Shown here in pieces: positions 36,541 through 47,388 of a stretch of 47,388 nt of DNA; within the stretch, counting starts at the first letter, position 1, and every line of letters begins with the position of its first letter. The DNA comes from Saccoglossus kowalevskii (lineage: Eukaryota > Hemichordata > Enteropneusta > Harrimaniidae): positions 439,653 through 487,040 of the forward strand of contig NW_003131860.1 in NCBI RefSeq assembly GCF_000003605.2, read 5' to 3'. The translations under genes were made by a program, and so were the position numbers. The notes under the pieces are model-generated. The model saw only the letters and a program-made list of their open reading frames with translations, ran no database searches and was not told where the DNA came from.

Positions 36541-37990
36541 AGTCTTACTATCTTTCATCACATCAGTAATTGTCCTTATATTTTATTTTATTCAATATAA
36601 AACAGCAAATTCAATGATAGGTTTGTTATCAGTGTATATGTATCGTATCATGGAAGTATCTCTGTTCTTTGTCATTTTATGCATTGAATGTGATTAGAGC
36701 TTTGTTTGAAGTTTATACTCAGTTTTGTGTAACTAGTTTTCATTATTTTGTACTTCCAATTGATATTCCTGACTCCACATGAATACATATGCTTCACATT
36801 TCTCATGTACACATTACGCTATCATATAATTTTATAAATTTATTGCTTTCAAACATTTACCATGTAAAATATATGATGAATGATTTCCATGGTAGTTACA
36901 TGTCTGATTGCATGACCATATGGAGCAAGTTAGTAGAATCAGTGAATAGGTAAACAGAACATGTGGGATCTGCTTGCCTGACTGCATAAGAACTTTTCTA
37001 TCAATTTTCCTAAAATTTACCCTTATTATTAGAGAGTAAACATGGTTGGAAAGATGGGTAAGTTGTAAGTATATGTTATTAAATCTTGCTAATAAGAAAA
37101 AAAAAACAATTGTATAAAGTTCTATAATCGCGAGTCATAAGGCCGTCATATACTTACAACTAAGCAATATTTTAATGTGAATACTAGTAGTTGAAATAGC
37201 GTTCCATTTAGAAGAAAATTGTCATTTTCAACACAGTAACCACAAAACATTGAGATTTAAATAATATTCATTCCAAAGTCAGGTAAACAAAATAACCTAA
37301 AACCTAATTATATACATTTTAAATAAAACCTGCTGAAAGCCAAATTCTGTCCCCAGAATGTGATCTAAGGGAGATTCGTCAAGAAAACATAAAGTGTAGC
37401 TCACCCACGGGATTAAATGCAAATGCGCAATTTGAGAACATCAGTATTACGAGAGATTGTTACATGAACAATTTCAATCAATTATAAAAAAAAATAGTAT
37501 GCACAAATAAATGCAACATACATGAAAATTGAACAATCGAAATGATGACTATGCTGTGCAATGTCAAGTGTAATATTCATCAGTCGTTTTAAGAAGGCAC
37601 CATTTCAGCCGCACATAGCCATGTGCAACATAACGATAACATTATATAATGCAACCAACACATGTGCACTAATCAGCATCCTTCATATAGAGTTGCTTTA
37701 TTTTAAATAAAACGATGATTATATATTAAGCTCTAGTGTATGTTGATTTAATTGTATTAAATTGGATAACATGTTTTTGGGAACGAAATTTTCTTCGGAT
37801 ATGGGGTAGAAGAATCTGTAGATTTTTACTTTGTCTACTTTGTCATTGTTTTCTGATTCATTTCGTGGAATGATACACATGAGATAGTGTTATGTGTCAC
37901 GAAAAATCAGTAATACACAATCAACGCCAAACAATTGTTGTAAAAATATGATGTTATAAAAAATCTTCATCTATTAAATGTGTCACTTAC
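36541..37990. other. Spacer between the relic and exon 1c
   Basis: The left half is related to the 5' flank of exon 1b (27400-28880), the right part to the DNA just 3' of exon 1b (26600-26840). No exons 2-4 and no other gene seen. Confidence 0.5.
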
Positions 37991-38462
37991 CTGTTTCAGC
38001 TTCTTTAGAAACATTTATCATATGAAATAATGTATAACTGCAAATCGTTGACATATACAAGCAATCACTATGCCATGCCAGGGTTCCTGTTCCACGTTGG
38101 CCTTCTGAACCGTCATTCGACACGCGGTATATGTCTCGTAATGGCGACTTAGGATGTGGCGTGAAAGTCGACGACTCCAAATCCCCGAACCATCTGCTGA
38201 ATCTCACATGCCTTTCCGGTGAAATATTATGTTGATCTTTGAAAATTAACAGACGGTGCTCGATCACGTCCTTTTTTATTTGTTCCATCACTTCCTCAGG
38301 TATAGAATTTCCAATGTCAATGCCACGAACTTCACATCCCAACTTGACAGGTTTCAAGTCATAAAATTCATGCGATTGCACCATGTTCACCACAGCAAAA
38401 CAAATGATGATGAATGTGAGACACAATGCATGGCGACAGATCATACTTCGAGGTGGACCCAT
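37991..38462 (-). CDS. Locus C alternative first exon 1c
   Basis: Open from ATG at 38462 to donor g|GTAAGT at 37990; 472 nt, phase 1. A signal peptide (MGPPRSMICR start, LTFIIICFAVV core) is followed by HEFYDLKPVK, GCEVRGIDIG, RLLIFKDQHN and WFGDLESSTF. The iron motif is H131-S-D133 in LAWHSDCLYM, and the exon ends SKEAET. Against exon 1b there are 22 differences in 127 mature residues; 12 of them fall in the 30 residues 121-150 around the HxD motif, against 10 in the other 97. Reaching the constant module needs an intron of about 20 kb. No nearer exons 2-4 on this strand were found. An intact frame after this much divergence suggests selection, but an orphan exon cannot be excluded. Confidence 0.78.
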
Positions 38463-38529
38463 GTCAACAATGTACTAGAATGGCGGTATATCTTGGTGAG
38501 TCCGACGAATATAGATAACATGGTAACAT

Positions 38530-38538
38530 TGAGGGCGT
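38530..38538 (-). promoter_or_regulatory. Conserved upstream box of exon 1c
   Basis: Plus-strand TGAGGGCGT, 68 bp upstream of the exon 1c ATG, followed by AATCTTACTATCTTTCATCA. Nearly the same text follows the box at the 36.53-kb relic. Confidence 0.5.
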
Positions 38539-38749
38539 AATCTTACTATCTTTCATCACAATACAGTAGTTGTCATTTTATTACAGTGATTTATTCAATA
38601 TAAAACAGCAAATTCAACTCAGTTTCGTATAACTAATTTTCTCTTTTTTTTTTTTACTTCTGATATTTCTGAATCCACATGAAGACATATGCCCTTACAT
38701 TTCTCTGTATTTATGAATACATTACGCTAACAATATAATTTCAAAAGGC

Positions 38750-39004
38750 GCATTAACATATTTAGTAAGAGTGCCAGGGAATAATAAACGATTTGTTCAT
38801 TTTGATTACCTCATTCCTGATGACTGTCAAAATGACAAATTTGAACAAAATCAGCAGTCAGAACAGTACTCTGATCAGCGTTACCGATGGAGTGAACACC
38901 TTATACCAAGTAGTGTTATGTCCTCAGACACTGAGCAGCTACTAAATAGAGATGAAATATCTATTTCTCATCCTAACTCAATTGTTATTGCAAAGGTAAA
39001 TTAA
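38750..39004 (+). mobile_element. Possible LTR-retrotransposon integrase tail (fossil)
   Basis: A short plus-strand frame begins LVRVPGNNKRFVHFDYLIPD, which resembles the C-terminal end of integrases of LTR elements. Only a fragment is present. The family is uncertain (Ty3-like or BEL-like), and it is clearly old and broken. Confidence 0.3.
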
Positions 39005-41640
39005 ACCAGGTTCCAACAACCCAAACACTTGTTGTCACACGTTCAGGTAGAATAAGCCAGCCTCTATCTAGTTTTGAGCCATTATGTTCCATGTAATTAT
39101 TATTAGTTTTACATACAATGTATATTTCATGTTTTTTCTGTATTTTGCAAACATAACCTGTACGGACTTGTGACGACAACTGTATTTGATGGAGTAGCTT
39201 GCACTGTATGTTTTTTTAAAGGTTTCCCTTTCCATATAATTGTAATGTCATTCCCTAGTGGGAAGGAATGTAATTTCTCTGACTTTGCTTTATCATTATT
39301 GTAGTTTTGAATGTATCTCTAAGTATTCGTGTAGTTTTATTTATTGAGTTAGAGTTACCCAATCACGCATCATGGCCGTGATCGCGTGTTTCGTAATCAA
39401 CGTCACTTCAACGTTGGCTTTGAACCGGAGAAGTCGACATGTCAAAATAATGTAATAACTATAGATACAAATCACGGTAAGTTTTCACAAAAGAATAAAC
39501 AATAATGAAGAATTCTTTCAGAATAATATGAATCGTTATAATAAACCCCTCCTCCTAATCGGAATATCATGTGATGTGTGTATACAATGTATTTTGTTTT
39601 TTTCAGCTATTCTTCTTTATTGCATACAATAAGAATTAGGTTACAGCACAATGTCAATATACAACAAATGCCACAGCTATTATAACCCATACAAAATAAA
39701 CACTGCATACCCGTTACCAGTTAGGTGTGGGAACCCGTTAACAATAAAAATCTCCCCCACTTGTACGGGAAAATGGACATTGAGATGCTGACTCAACAAC
39801 ATTTTTGCATTTTGTAGTGTTATGTAGTGTTAGGTGGTACTTTCCGCTACTGACATGAACCTGCTACTAACTTGGCCTGGCTTAGTGATAGACACTGCAA
39901 ACAGTAACACATCAATGAACTAACTAGCTTTTCAAGTTGAGGCTGATAGATTAGCTTTTATTTCAGGGAAGTTAATAAGGTATTTTAATGCTTCAATCCC
40001 AATGAATTTGACCATTATGATTCTGTATGTCTACCGTTTAAATGGCTGAACAACCAGACTCTTTCACAATTAGAGGCTCGTCAAATACAACTGCATATTG
40101 ACAATTTATCAGGTTCTACGGGAGCATTCACTGCCGATGTAAACACACAAATAAGTGGCAGCAACTACTTTTTATCTAGCTCACAGGTTCAATTTAGGGA
40201 TTTAGAAACTTTGCCATGACTTGGCACGTCTATTGCACTAATTCCATTGGTTCATTTCCTGTTATCAACACACGACGACCACTTGATATTTTGACGCTTG
40301 AGTTTAGAGCTGGTAGCGAGCTCGAAATTGGTTCTGTTCAATCTTTAGAATTGGATAATCGTTCATGAATTTGCTTGGAAGGTACTTTGCTTAGTTAAGA
40401 ATCAATGTTCTTTACAGCAGAACTGATATTTTACAAACTCCAACACACAAACAATTTTCTGCTGCCAAAGCGTGTTGTGTTTAAAATTCAAAAACCTTGC
40501 CATCAATTCCATCAATATTATAACAACACCGTACAGTAGTTATTCACTTCAATGTCAGCTTCAGAATGCTTACACAAAGATAATGTTAAAATTGTCATTT
40601 AATTGTCATTGGCCAAGTTCTGCTCAGCCTGGAGTTTTGCTCATGTAGTTTCGTTGAATCAGCACTAATGAATAATATTCGAACTTGAACAGTTTTTCAG
40701 TTGCATGACGATGCTGTTGATCACGAAACGAAATTGGTTTATGTAAAATGTTGACGCTCTGAGCGTGGTGGTGATGTTTTAAATTCATCAAGGGAACTTA
40801 AACGCCCGGGTTAGGAAATGTAGTTAAGAGACAACTCACCCCTAGTCTCTTCTGTATTAGTTTATACCGGACATTGCAACAATTTTGAGTTATTCCAACT
40901 TTTTTCAACCTTTATGTCAAGGTCTTGTGACTTGAGCCTTTCAGTTTGTACTGTTATTGGCTGTTTACTGGATGTTTTTGTTCAATTATGTAAAACGTTG
41001 GGCTACAACTACCTTTCCGTTGGTCACTATTGGGATGAACAATGTGTAATCAATCTCAAATTGGTGTGAGAAGCGGACTCTTCCCGCTGTATAGCAAGAC
41101 TTATTGAAAATTTGTTGATTTCTGTCATGTAAATAAATGTTATCGCCAATTTATCAATAAATTGGTAAAGTCTGGATTCTCGCCTCTTAATGAAAATCTC
41201 ACCGTCACTGCAAAATGTGTCAGTTTCTTGCTTCAGAGACTCGTTCAGTGACTCAAAACAATTCATTCATTTCAGAGTATAAATCTTCTACAGGCAATCT
41301 TCCTGTACATTTTATTTCTACCACCAATTCATGTACAAGTCAATAAATTAACTTGCATACACCATTACTGGACAATTTTATTTACAACTGTGATTTAACG
41401 AATTTGATTTGTTTTCATTCCAGCAAATATGTACTCTTGCTGCTGCATCTTTCCAAATAAGGTGTTTTCAGCCATCGACTAACTGATGTTGAGGCTTTAA
41501 CTTTACACCAAATACTGGGCATAATTAACTGGATTTTTGAGATGTGCAAATTATTAAAGCCTTGCTATATGAGTTAAATATGACTGAGCCTAGTATTGAA
41601 GTTTTAAAGAGAATTAACAAGCAAATTTTTGTTTTTTTGT
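39005..41640. other. Decayed, partly coding-like stretch of unknown origin
   Basis: Around 39960-40250 the plus strand still reads as protein-like (LSQLEARQIQLHIDNLSGST), but I recognise no family and frames do not last. It is most likely debris of one or more mobile elements. No dioxygenase exon was found. Confidence 0.35.
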
Positions 41641-41654
41641 GAGGAGATCCTGAT

Positions 41655-42368
41655 ATGATTATCAGTGGGACAGCAATTGGTGGTATTGGAAAAGGAACAA
41701 CCCTTAAGCCACTATTTATTCTACAAAAACGAGTTGTGAGGCTAATTTATTGGTCAATTTTTTATGATCATTTCAAACCACTCTTTAAAAACATAGGTAT
41801 ATTAAATATATATGATTTTTGTAAATTACAAACAGGAATGTTAATTTTTTATCTGAAAAATAATAATCATGCGAGATGTGTGCTAGATTATTTTCAACCA
41901 ATTCAGCACTCGCACAGTACAAGATCTGTGCAAAACACAAACTTTTTTGTAGAAAGGAAACGTTTAACTCAAAGTCAACACAGTGTAATTTATAGTAGTA
42001 CCTTATTCTGGAACTCATTGCCAGTGTCATTAAAAACTATCACCTCTCGATACACATTTAAACAAGGTCTTAAACAGTATCTCTGTAATAAATAACCCAG
42101 TATTGACTTATGTAACAATTGTCACTCTATTGACTTTTATGACATATTTTTGACCAGTTTTAAGTATTCTCATATACATTTGCATATTTGTAAGAATATT
42201 TCTGATAATTTGACTAGTTTATAATTAGGGTAGGGACATGATGTTTTACTAGCTCTTATTGAGCTATTTGTCATGTTCCACACCATAATGACAAAGCATT
42301 ATGTATTTAGCAAGTACCCTATTGTATTTACTTTATGGTGAAATAAAATATACAATACAATACAATGT
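41655..42368 (+). mobile_element. LINE C-terminal fragment with 3' tail
   Basis: An open frame to 42095 reads LQKRVVRLIYWSIFYDHFKP, then FKNIGILNIYDFCKLQTGML, then FWNSLPVSLKTITSRYTFKQ, the usual C-terminus of CR1/Jockey-like LINEs. About 250 bp of 3' UTR follow, then an AATAC-repeat tail at about 42347-42368. The 5' part is missing. Same broad type as the LINE at 18.0-20.2 kb. Confidence 0.85.
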
Positions 42369-42542
42369 TCAAATGTCCCAGATGTGTTTTCCATTCATGA
42401 CGCTCAGCGAATAAACTGAATGCGCCGCTATTTTGATGAAACCTTAAATCATCCGTGGTTTTTGAAATGTAGTTTGGTTAAAGTTGGAAATATAGAAAAG
42501 TGATTTTGACATTAGAATGTTGCCACTAAAACTTAACACAGT

Positions 42543-43320
42543 ATGCTGAAAACCTGGCAGTCGGTGACAGACTACTCCCCAAAAGTGCATCTCGTGAATC
42601 AAATAATATGGAATAACAAAAATCTCTTGATTGCTGATGAAAGTGTTTATTACAATGAATTTGATGATGTGGGGATTCACTATGTGGGACAACTTTTCAA
42701 TAACAGGGGTTTTATGTTAAATCAATGTACAGCAAAACAAGTTGTTAAAGCTATTGTTTCACAAAGTTTTATTCCCCCACGCTCGGAGGAGGTCATTTCA
42801 GAATTGCTGGGAGAGAGAGTACATGGCTGGGAAACTATCTACAAATTACCGTTCAAAATAACAATAGACACTAAATTGAGAGAATTTCAATGAAAAATGA
42901 ACTATAATTTAATAATGACAAATGTAAAACTATAATTATGCACCTTAATATACGTTGTTGTCCTCTTGTTCAGTCGTTTTGGGAGACATTTTCTGAGGAA
43001 TGGGGAAAACATAAATGGTTGAGAAATACTCTTTCTCATGAAACAATGCGCTAATGTTGCGTATTTTATTATTATTAGTAGCTAAGGGTTTCATTTATGC
43101 AAATGTATTGGAAAAATTCATATTTCATACACCTTTTATTCAAGACTGAATACGTTATTGCCAACAAAAAGGGATAATTAAATGCACATACCAAGAAATG
43201 GGGTAAATTTTAGACTATTTTGACTATGTAAAGGTATTTCATATGATTGTTAAGTACAATTGAAATGTATGTTTTAAGGGACTTGACTCAATAAAAAATA
43301 TTCTAAATAAAAAACAAAAC
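42543..43320 (+). mobile_element. L1/Tx1-like LINE C-terminal fragment
   Basis: The frame reads NQIIWNNKNLLIADESVYYN, then a stretch ending WETIYKLPFKITIDTKLREF, a pattern typical of the C-terminal region of L1/Tx1-clade elements. After a frame break near 42893, HLNIRCCPLVQSFWETF follows at about 42940-42990. It ends in an A-rich tail around 43290-43330. Truncated and broken. Confidence 0.75.
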
Positions 43321-43628
43321 AAAAAAATACAGAACTATATAGCATTTCTTGATTAAATTGTTTGAGGGCACGATATATTGACATGGATTGACACGTGCGT
43401 AACTGTATGTGTCGTGTATGTTATCACATTTCTGTGACGAAAAACGTAGCTGAATCTAGTGTCTTTTTTTTTGAGTTTAAGATCTCGTTTATTAACAATC
43501 AAGATGACCCAATTTGGACACAACGACCGGGTTCTGAATACCAGTGTAGCTATTTATGCATTTAAATATGCAAATCATGAGAAGTATACAGTTACTGGGT
43601 ACATGGACAACTCCTGCGCGCCATCGCA

Positions 43629-46600
43629 ATGGCATTTGTCGAATTTATGTTCAGTGTTCGCGACTTTTGGGTGATGTTCATCTTATGTTGCAGTGTGATG
43701 AAAACAGTGACATCGCACGAATTTTATGATTTGAAACCTGTTAAACTTGGATGTGAAGTTCGTGGTATTGACATCGGCCATCCGGTACCAAGGAGAGTGA
43801 CCGAACAGATAAAAAAAGACGTGACCGAACACCGCATATTGATTTTCAAAGATCAACATAATATTTCACCGAAAAGGCATGTGAGAATCAGCAGATGGTT
43901 CGGGGATCTAGAGTCGTCATTTTTCACGCAACATCCTAAGTCGCCATTACGTGACATATACCGCGTGTCGAACGATAAATCTGAAGGTTTACGCGCGGTG
44001 GGAACTGCAGCGTTTCACACCGATTGCCTCTATTTGCCAAGGTTATGCAGTCATGCTATTTATCACATGGTGAATGTCTCTAAAGAGGCTGAGACAGGTA
44101 AGTGACAATGCAAATGTACACAAATGTATCATACAAACACAAACAAGTGACGTGTTCGGTTTAAATAACGCATATATTATTGTCGTGGTGAGTGTATGCA
44201 TAAACAATGCTGAAGCTAAAATACTATTACAATCGCATAGTACATTGTAGTTGGATAGCTAAAAAATATCCCATGACACAAAAATATGAACCAGGGTCAA
44301 ATGGCTAAATATTAATGTATGTAAATATATTACAATAATAATCCGTTCAGAGCACAGTGCGCATAGCTCACAGAGTGATACATATTTTTAGTATCATCAT
44401 TCAAATTAGTATACACCTTTAACACGATTTTGAAATATAGTTTTACAATATAAACGCCCCATGTAACGTGTCAAGTATAAAACAGCTACTGTTGAAAGTG
44501 TGCAGGACAAGCACACAAATATGCTATGGTTAAACCTCGGTTTAAAGGTGAAATACCATCCACTCCCTCGAAATGCTAAAAATAATCTATCAACTAACAC
44601 AAGCTACTTATAATCCATTAAGACCACGCCCATCACTATACCGTGGTATGTGACGCAGCATCGAACAACCATTCAATATTTCCAATTATATGCATGTGAC
44701 TTTGAGATCATCTCCCAACATCATCTGTTAAAGTGCCGGGTTTTTTTTCAAATTCTTATTAATGGTGACTTCGATTCTGTGTATAAATGTATTGATATTG
44801 CTGTTATGATTATACTAGTGGTATTTTAAATTAACATGTAATGCGCAGAATCATACAATATAAATATTATTCAGATGACTTATAAAAACTATTCAGATAC
44901 AATATTTTCATATCACCAACGTAATATTATATCTCCGTGAATTTGTGAGTTAAAATAATAAATCTTGGACACACATAACCGCTGAGATCTCGTTGGCTCT
45001 TAAATAATGTCCAATTCTCGTCCGTCATCGCCTCCATTGTTCCAAATTCCAAATGCTTGCATGACTCAGTAGAACAGTACGCCATGAAGGGAAAGAATGG
45101 ACAAATATTTGAAATAGAAAAAAAGAGGTCGCGTGGTCTTCTCACTTTCAACTACATTTACGTTCAGGGCATCTATGTTCAAGACAGCACATGAGAAGAA
45201 AAAGTTTATTCATTTATTTATCACAAAATAAAATGATATAATTTCAAAGAAAAATACAATGTTTGGAAATAACCGATAATTGATATATTAATAAGAAATG
45301 GTAGTACGCTAACTGTTTGTGGGAAATACAATTGTCTGACATCGGTCCACAAAATGTTTGTCAAATAATTTTATGAAAGGCTTATTATAAACACATTTGT
45401 TCGCATAATACAATCATGTTTTTTTAAAGAAATACCTTCATAATATCATAATCTCTTAACAGCTTTCGTTCCGTTGTCTGAAATTCTTAAAGGGCTGACA
45501 AAAAAACAAAGAAATCGATGGGAGAGGTTGTGGATGATCGTACAGCGAACTACACGCGTTGTTCATCCTTTAATTTATTCACATCCAGGAAGTAATGAAA
45601 AGGTAAATTCAAAGAATGTGTCATCGCGTGAGTAATTTACAAAAGCATGTTATTGTAGCAGTGCATTTGATGAGACGTATTCTGTGGGGCAGTATATTCC
45701 ATAGTTTCAATGCTCACCTATCGCCATACTGCATTACTCAGAAAGGGTCAATTACCCTTATCCGGTTACTTTGGTTGCAATAAATATAAATTTATCGCCA
45801 ATGGCCGCCGATATCTCGCTGAGAGCGAGAGCGTGAACCACGAGATACTGCGTTTCTGTTTCTGAGATTCCATGTACTATCTACCGTCATCGTGTCTACC
45901 GTTCTATGTAATCGTGTTATTTGGAACAGTGGACGCGATGACGAGGAAATGGGTAACTACTTATTTGATTGGCGAAAAACAGTCTCGTAGTTCTCTCGCT
46001 CTAAACGAGATCTCGGCGACCATTGACGAATATGTAAAGTATCTTGTCATGCAACTGTATTATATGTTTGGTACCAACTCGTAGGTTTTCTTTTTACCTA
46101 CTGCCTACACTGTTGCCTTTGAGTGGGACAGAGGAAAGAGTAAAACAAGACGTCTAACTGAACCAAAAGAAACTTCGCAGATTCGTAAAGAAATATACGA
46201 CGTGTTAACAGAACGCCTCAAAGACCTACAATACATTCACAAGGTAGCATTGTTTGTTTTTGTTTTCTGATGTTGTTGTTGTTGTTTTGTAGTTGTATGC
46301 ACTCATTGGGCAGAGATGACAAATATGCGATAAGTTTTAGTAACAGTTCGTACATTACGAAATTAGTATCTTGGTGCATCGTATTCCACTAGCATACCAT
46401 AGTGAAGTAGTGTTCTGTATGTCCAATGACTATATTTACTATATTGTATATTACAGTGGGAAGTTGGTGATTTTATCATATCCGACAACCAGGCTGTTGC
46501 ACATTGGGCGCCGCCATCATCTCAAAAACCCCGTAGACATATCGGTCTACGAGTTTTGCACAGAGTGACAGTAGCTGGAAAGGAAGCCCCAGAAAAGAAA

Positions 46601-46639
46601 TACATTCCGCCATCATTAAAAAGAAAGACTGAACTTTGA
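43629..46639 (+). CDS. Gene D: ER-luminal TauD/TfdA-like Fe(II)/2OG dioxygenase (KTEL), four exons
   Basis: Exons are 43629-44097, 45463-45602, 46085-46243 and 46457-46639; all are GT-AG with phases 1, 0, 0. From the first ATG the protein is 316 aa; starting at the next Met (43647) gives 310 aa, matching gene B. The signal core is WVMFILCCSVM. Motifs by 316-aa numbering: GCEVRGIDIG, RILIFKDQHN, WFGDLESSFF, iron ligands H130 and D132 in AFHTDCLYLP, distal H272 in AVAHWAPPSS, R288 and R292 in LRVLHR, and C-terminal KTEL. Exon 2 has HPLIYSHPGSNEK, and exon 3 has FEWDRGKSKTRR. It is closest to gene B and all key residues are kept. AATAAA lies at 46827-46832, in the same place as in gene B. ER location is inferred; the substrate is unknown. 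Confidence 0.92.
44985..45120. mobile_element. Diverged partial TIR element in gene D intron 1
   Basis: Contains GAGATCTCGTTGGCTCT and CTCGTCCGTCATCGCCTCCATTG-type words (compare CTCGTCATCGCGTCCACTG in the gene B intron 2 element). The match is weaker, and only one half is clear. Confidence 0.35.
45796..46029. mobile_element. TIR element in intron 2 of gene D
   Basis: Inverted counterpart of the element at 8296-8533. Ends read CGCCAATGGCCGCCGATATC and, in reverse, CGTCAATGGTCGCCGAGATC. The element occupies the same intron position as in gene B, so it was already present before the duplication. Confidence 0.65.
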
Positions 46640-47388
46640 TTTATTGCTATGTTGTTATTTGACGTGATTTTTTTCATCGTTGTAATATTTTTTTGTATCA
46701 GTATATAGCATTACGTATTGTTGCTGATTAACAATTCGTCGTCATTACAGTGGTATAAGTAATTTCTGAACAATACTGCTGTTAGTATTTGATTCATATT
46801 TCACAGATCACATGTGGTGTCATCTCAATAAAGAACATTCCAAATTGTTTCATTTTTTAAACACACTGGATAAGTGGTATAAAGTCAATAAAAACATATG
46901 ACGAATATTAGTATTTGACATAAACATGAAATCGTAGTCTGTGTATCTATATATAATATAATCGACCATTTGTAGTATAAATGATCGTGTTCAGACTTAT
47001 CGTTGTCACAGTAATAGCAAGCCATCTCATCGGCACATATATAGTTTTATGGCGTGAACATGTCATGTACTTTTCAAAATAAAAACATCTAGACACTCTG
47101 ATCGGAAAACAGTAATATTAACTCAAGGTCTTCGCATATAAATGAAATACTGACTGAAGGTAGCGAGACTATTATTTGTGTTGAAAATTATGATTTTCAC
47201 ATTTATTTTTTATTTGGTGAAATGCACTACAAACTTTCATCTGATAAAGTCAACGTAACCTAGAATGTCATGTAAGTTGGTTAAAATGTAGATTTTCTGA
47301 AGGGAAGCAATGTAGCTTCAGTCGTGTTTTCCAAAATTAACAACACAGGTTTAATCTGTGTGCCTATAAGTTTCAAAGATAAACTCAA
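46640..47388. other. 3' flank of gene D
   Basis: Homologous in reverse to the gene B 3' flank up to about 47150; the rest is unmatched. It contains the poly(A) signal of gene D and no further gene. Confidence 0.6.

Larger units (their letters stand above)
43500..47150 (+). repeat. Right arm of the large inverted duplication (gene D arm)
   Basis: Reverse-complement partner of 7131-10140. Introns and flanks align, with an expanded intron 1 (1365 bp here against 636 bp in gene B). The arms lie about 33 kb apart and flank locus C. Confidence 0.85.

Overview
The window is AT-rich nuclear DNA from an animal. Genes have GT-AG introns of 0.15 to several kb, first exons carry signal peptides, C-termini carry ER-retrieval tails, and decayed LINEs of several clades (CR1/Jockey-like, L1/Tx1-like) are common. 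The mix fits a marine invertebrate such as a hemichordate, amphioxus or another non-vertebrate metazoan. I cannot name the species from sequence alone.

The only host gene family I can establish encodes TauD/TfdA-type Fe(II)/2-oxoglutarate dioxygenases. Every member has the same four-exon plan. Exon 1 encodes the signal peptide and the N-terminal half with the HxD iron motif, and ends in phase 1. Exon 2 is about 140 nt with the HPLIYSHP block. Exon 3 is about 155 nt. Exon 4 encodes the distal His, the two Arg residues and a C-terminal KDEL or KTEL. The proteins are therefore predicted to be soluble in the ER lumen, which is unusual for TauD-fold enzymes.

Layout: gene A (minus, 248-5358, KDEL); gene B (minus, 7688-9963, KTEL); exon-1 relics at 10522-10686 (plus) and 12705-13020 (minus); LINE debris at 13.7-15.7 kb; locus C (minus); gene D (plus, 43629-46639, KTEL). 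Gene D is an inverted duplicate of gene B, including its introns and 3' flank.

Locus C is the most striking part. A single set of exons 2-4 (17038-17862) is followed upstream, on the same strand, by three intact exon-1 copies of identical length (472 nt) and splice phase at 23797-24268, 26843-27314 and 37991-38462. Each has its own conserved upstream box (TGAGGGCGT on the plus strand, ACGCCCTCA on the gene strand) 65-75 bp before the ATG. I saw no second set of exons 2-4 among them. This is the layout of a variable-first-exon locus like vertebrate UGT1A: several N-terminal halves, each with its own promoter, sharing one C-terminal half. Differences between the two closest copies cluster next to the HxD motif. 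Splicing is inferred, not shown.

The exon-1 copies sit in segmental duplications (about 21.3-25.6 kb and 28.9-32.4 kb, plus shorter related flanks) with LINE pieces, a 51-bp satellite carrying 14 CACGTG sites, an assembly gap (33828-34132), and a solo promoter/5'-end relic near 36.45 kb. The 38.7-43.3 kb stretch is mostly decayed mobile-element sequence.
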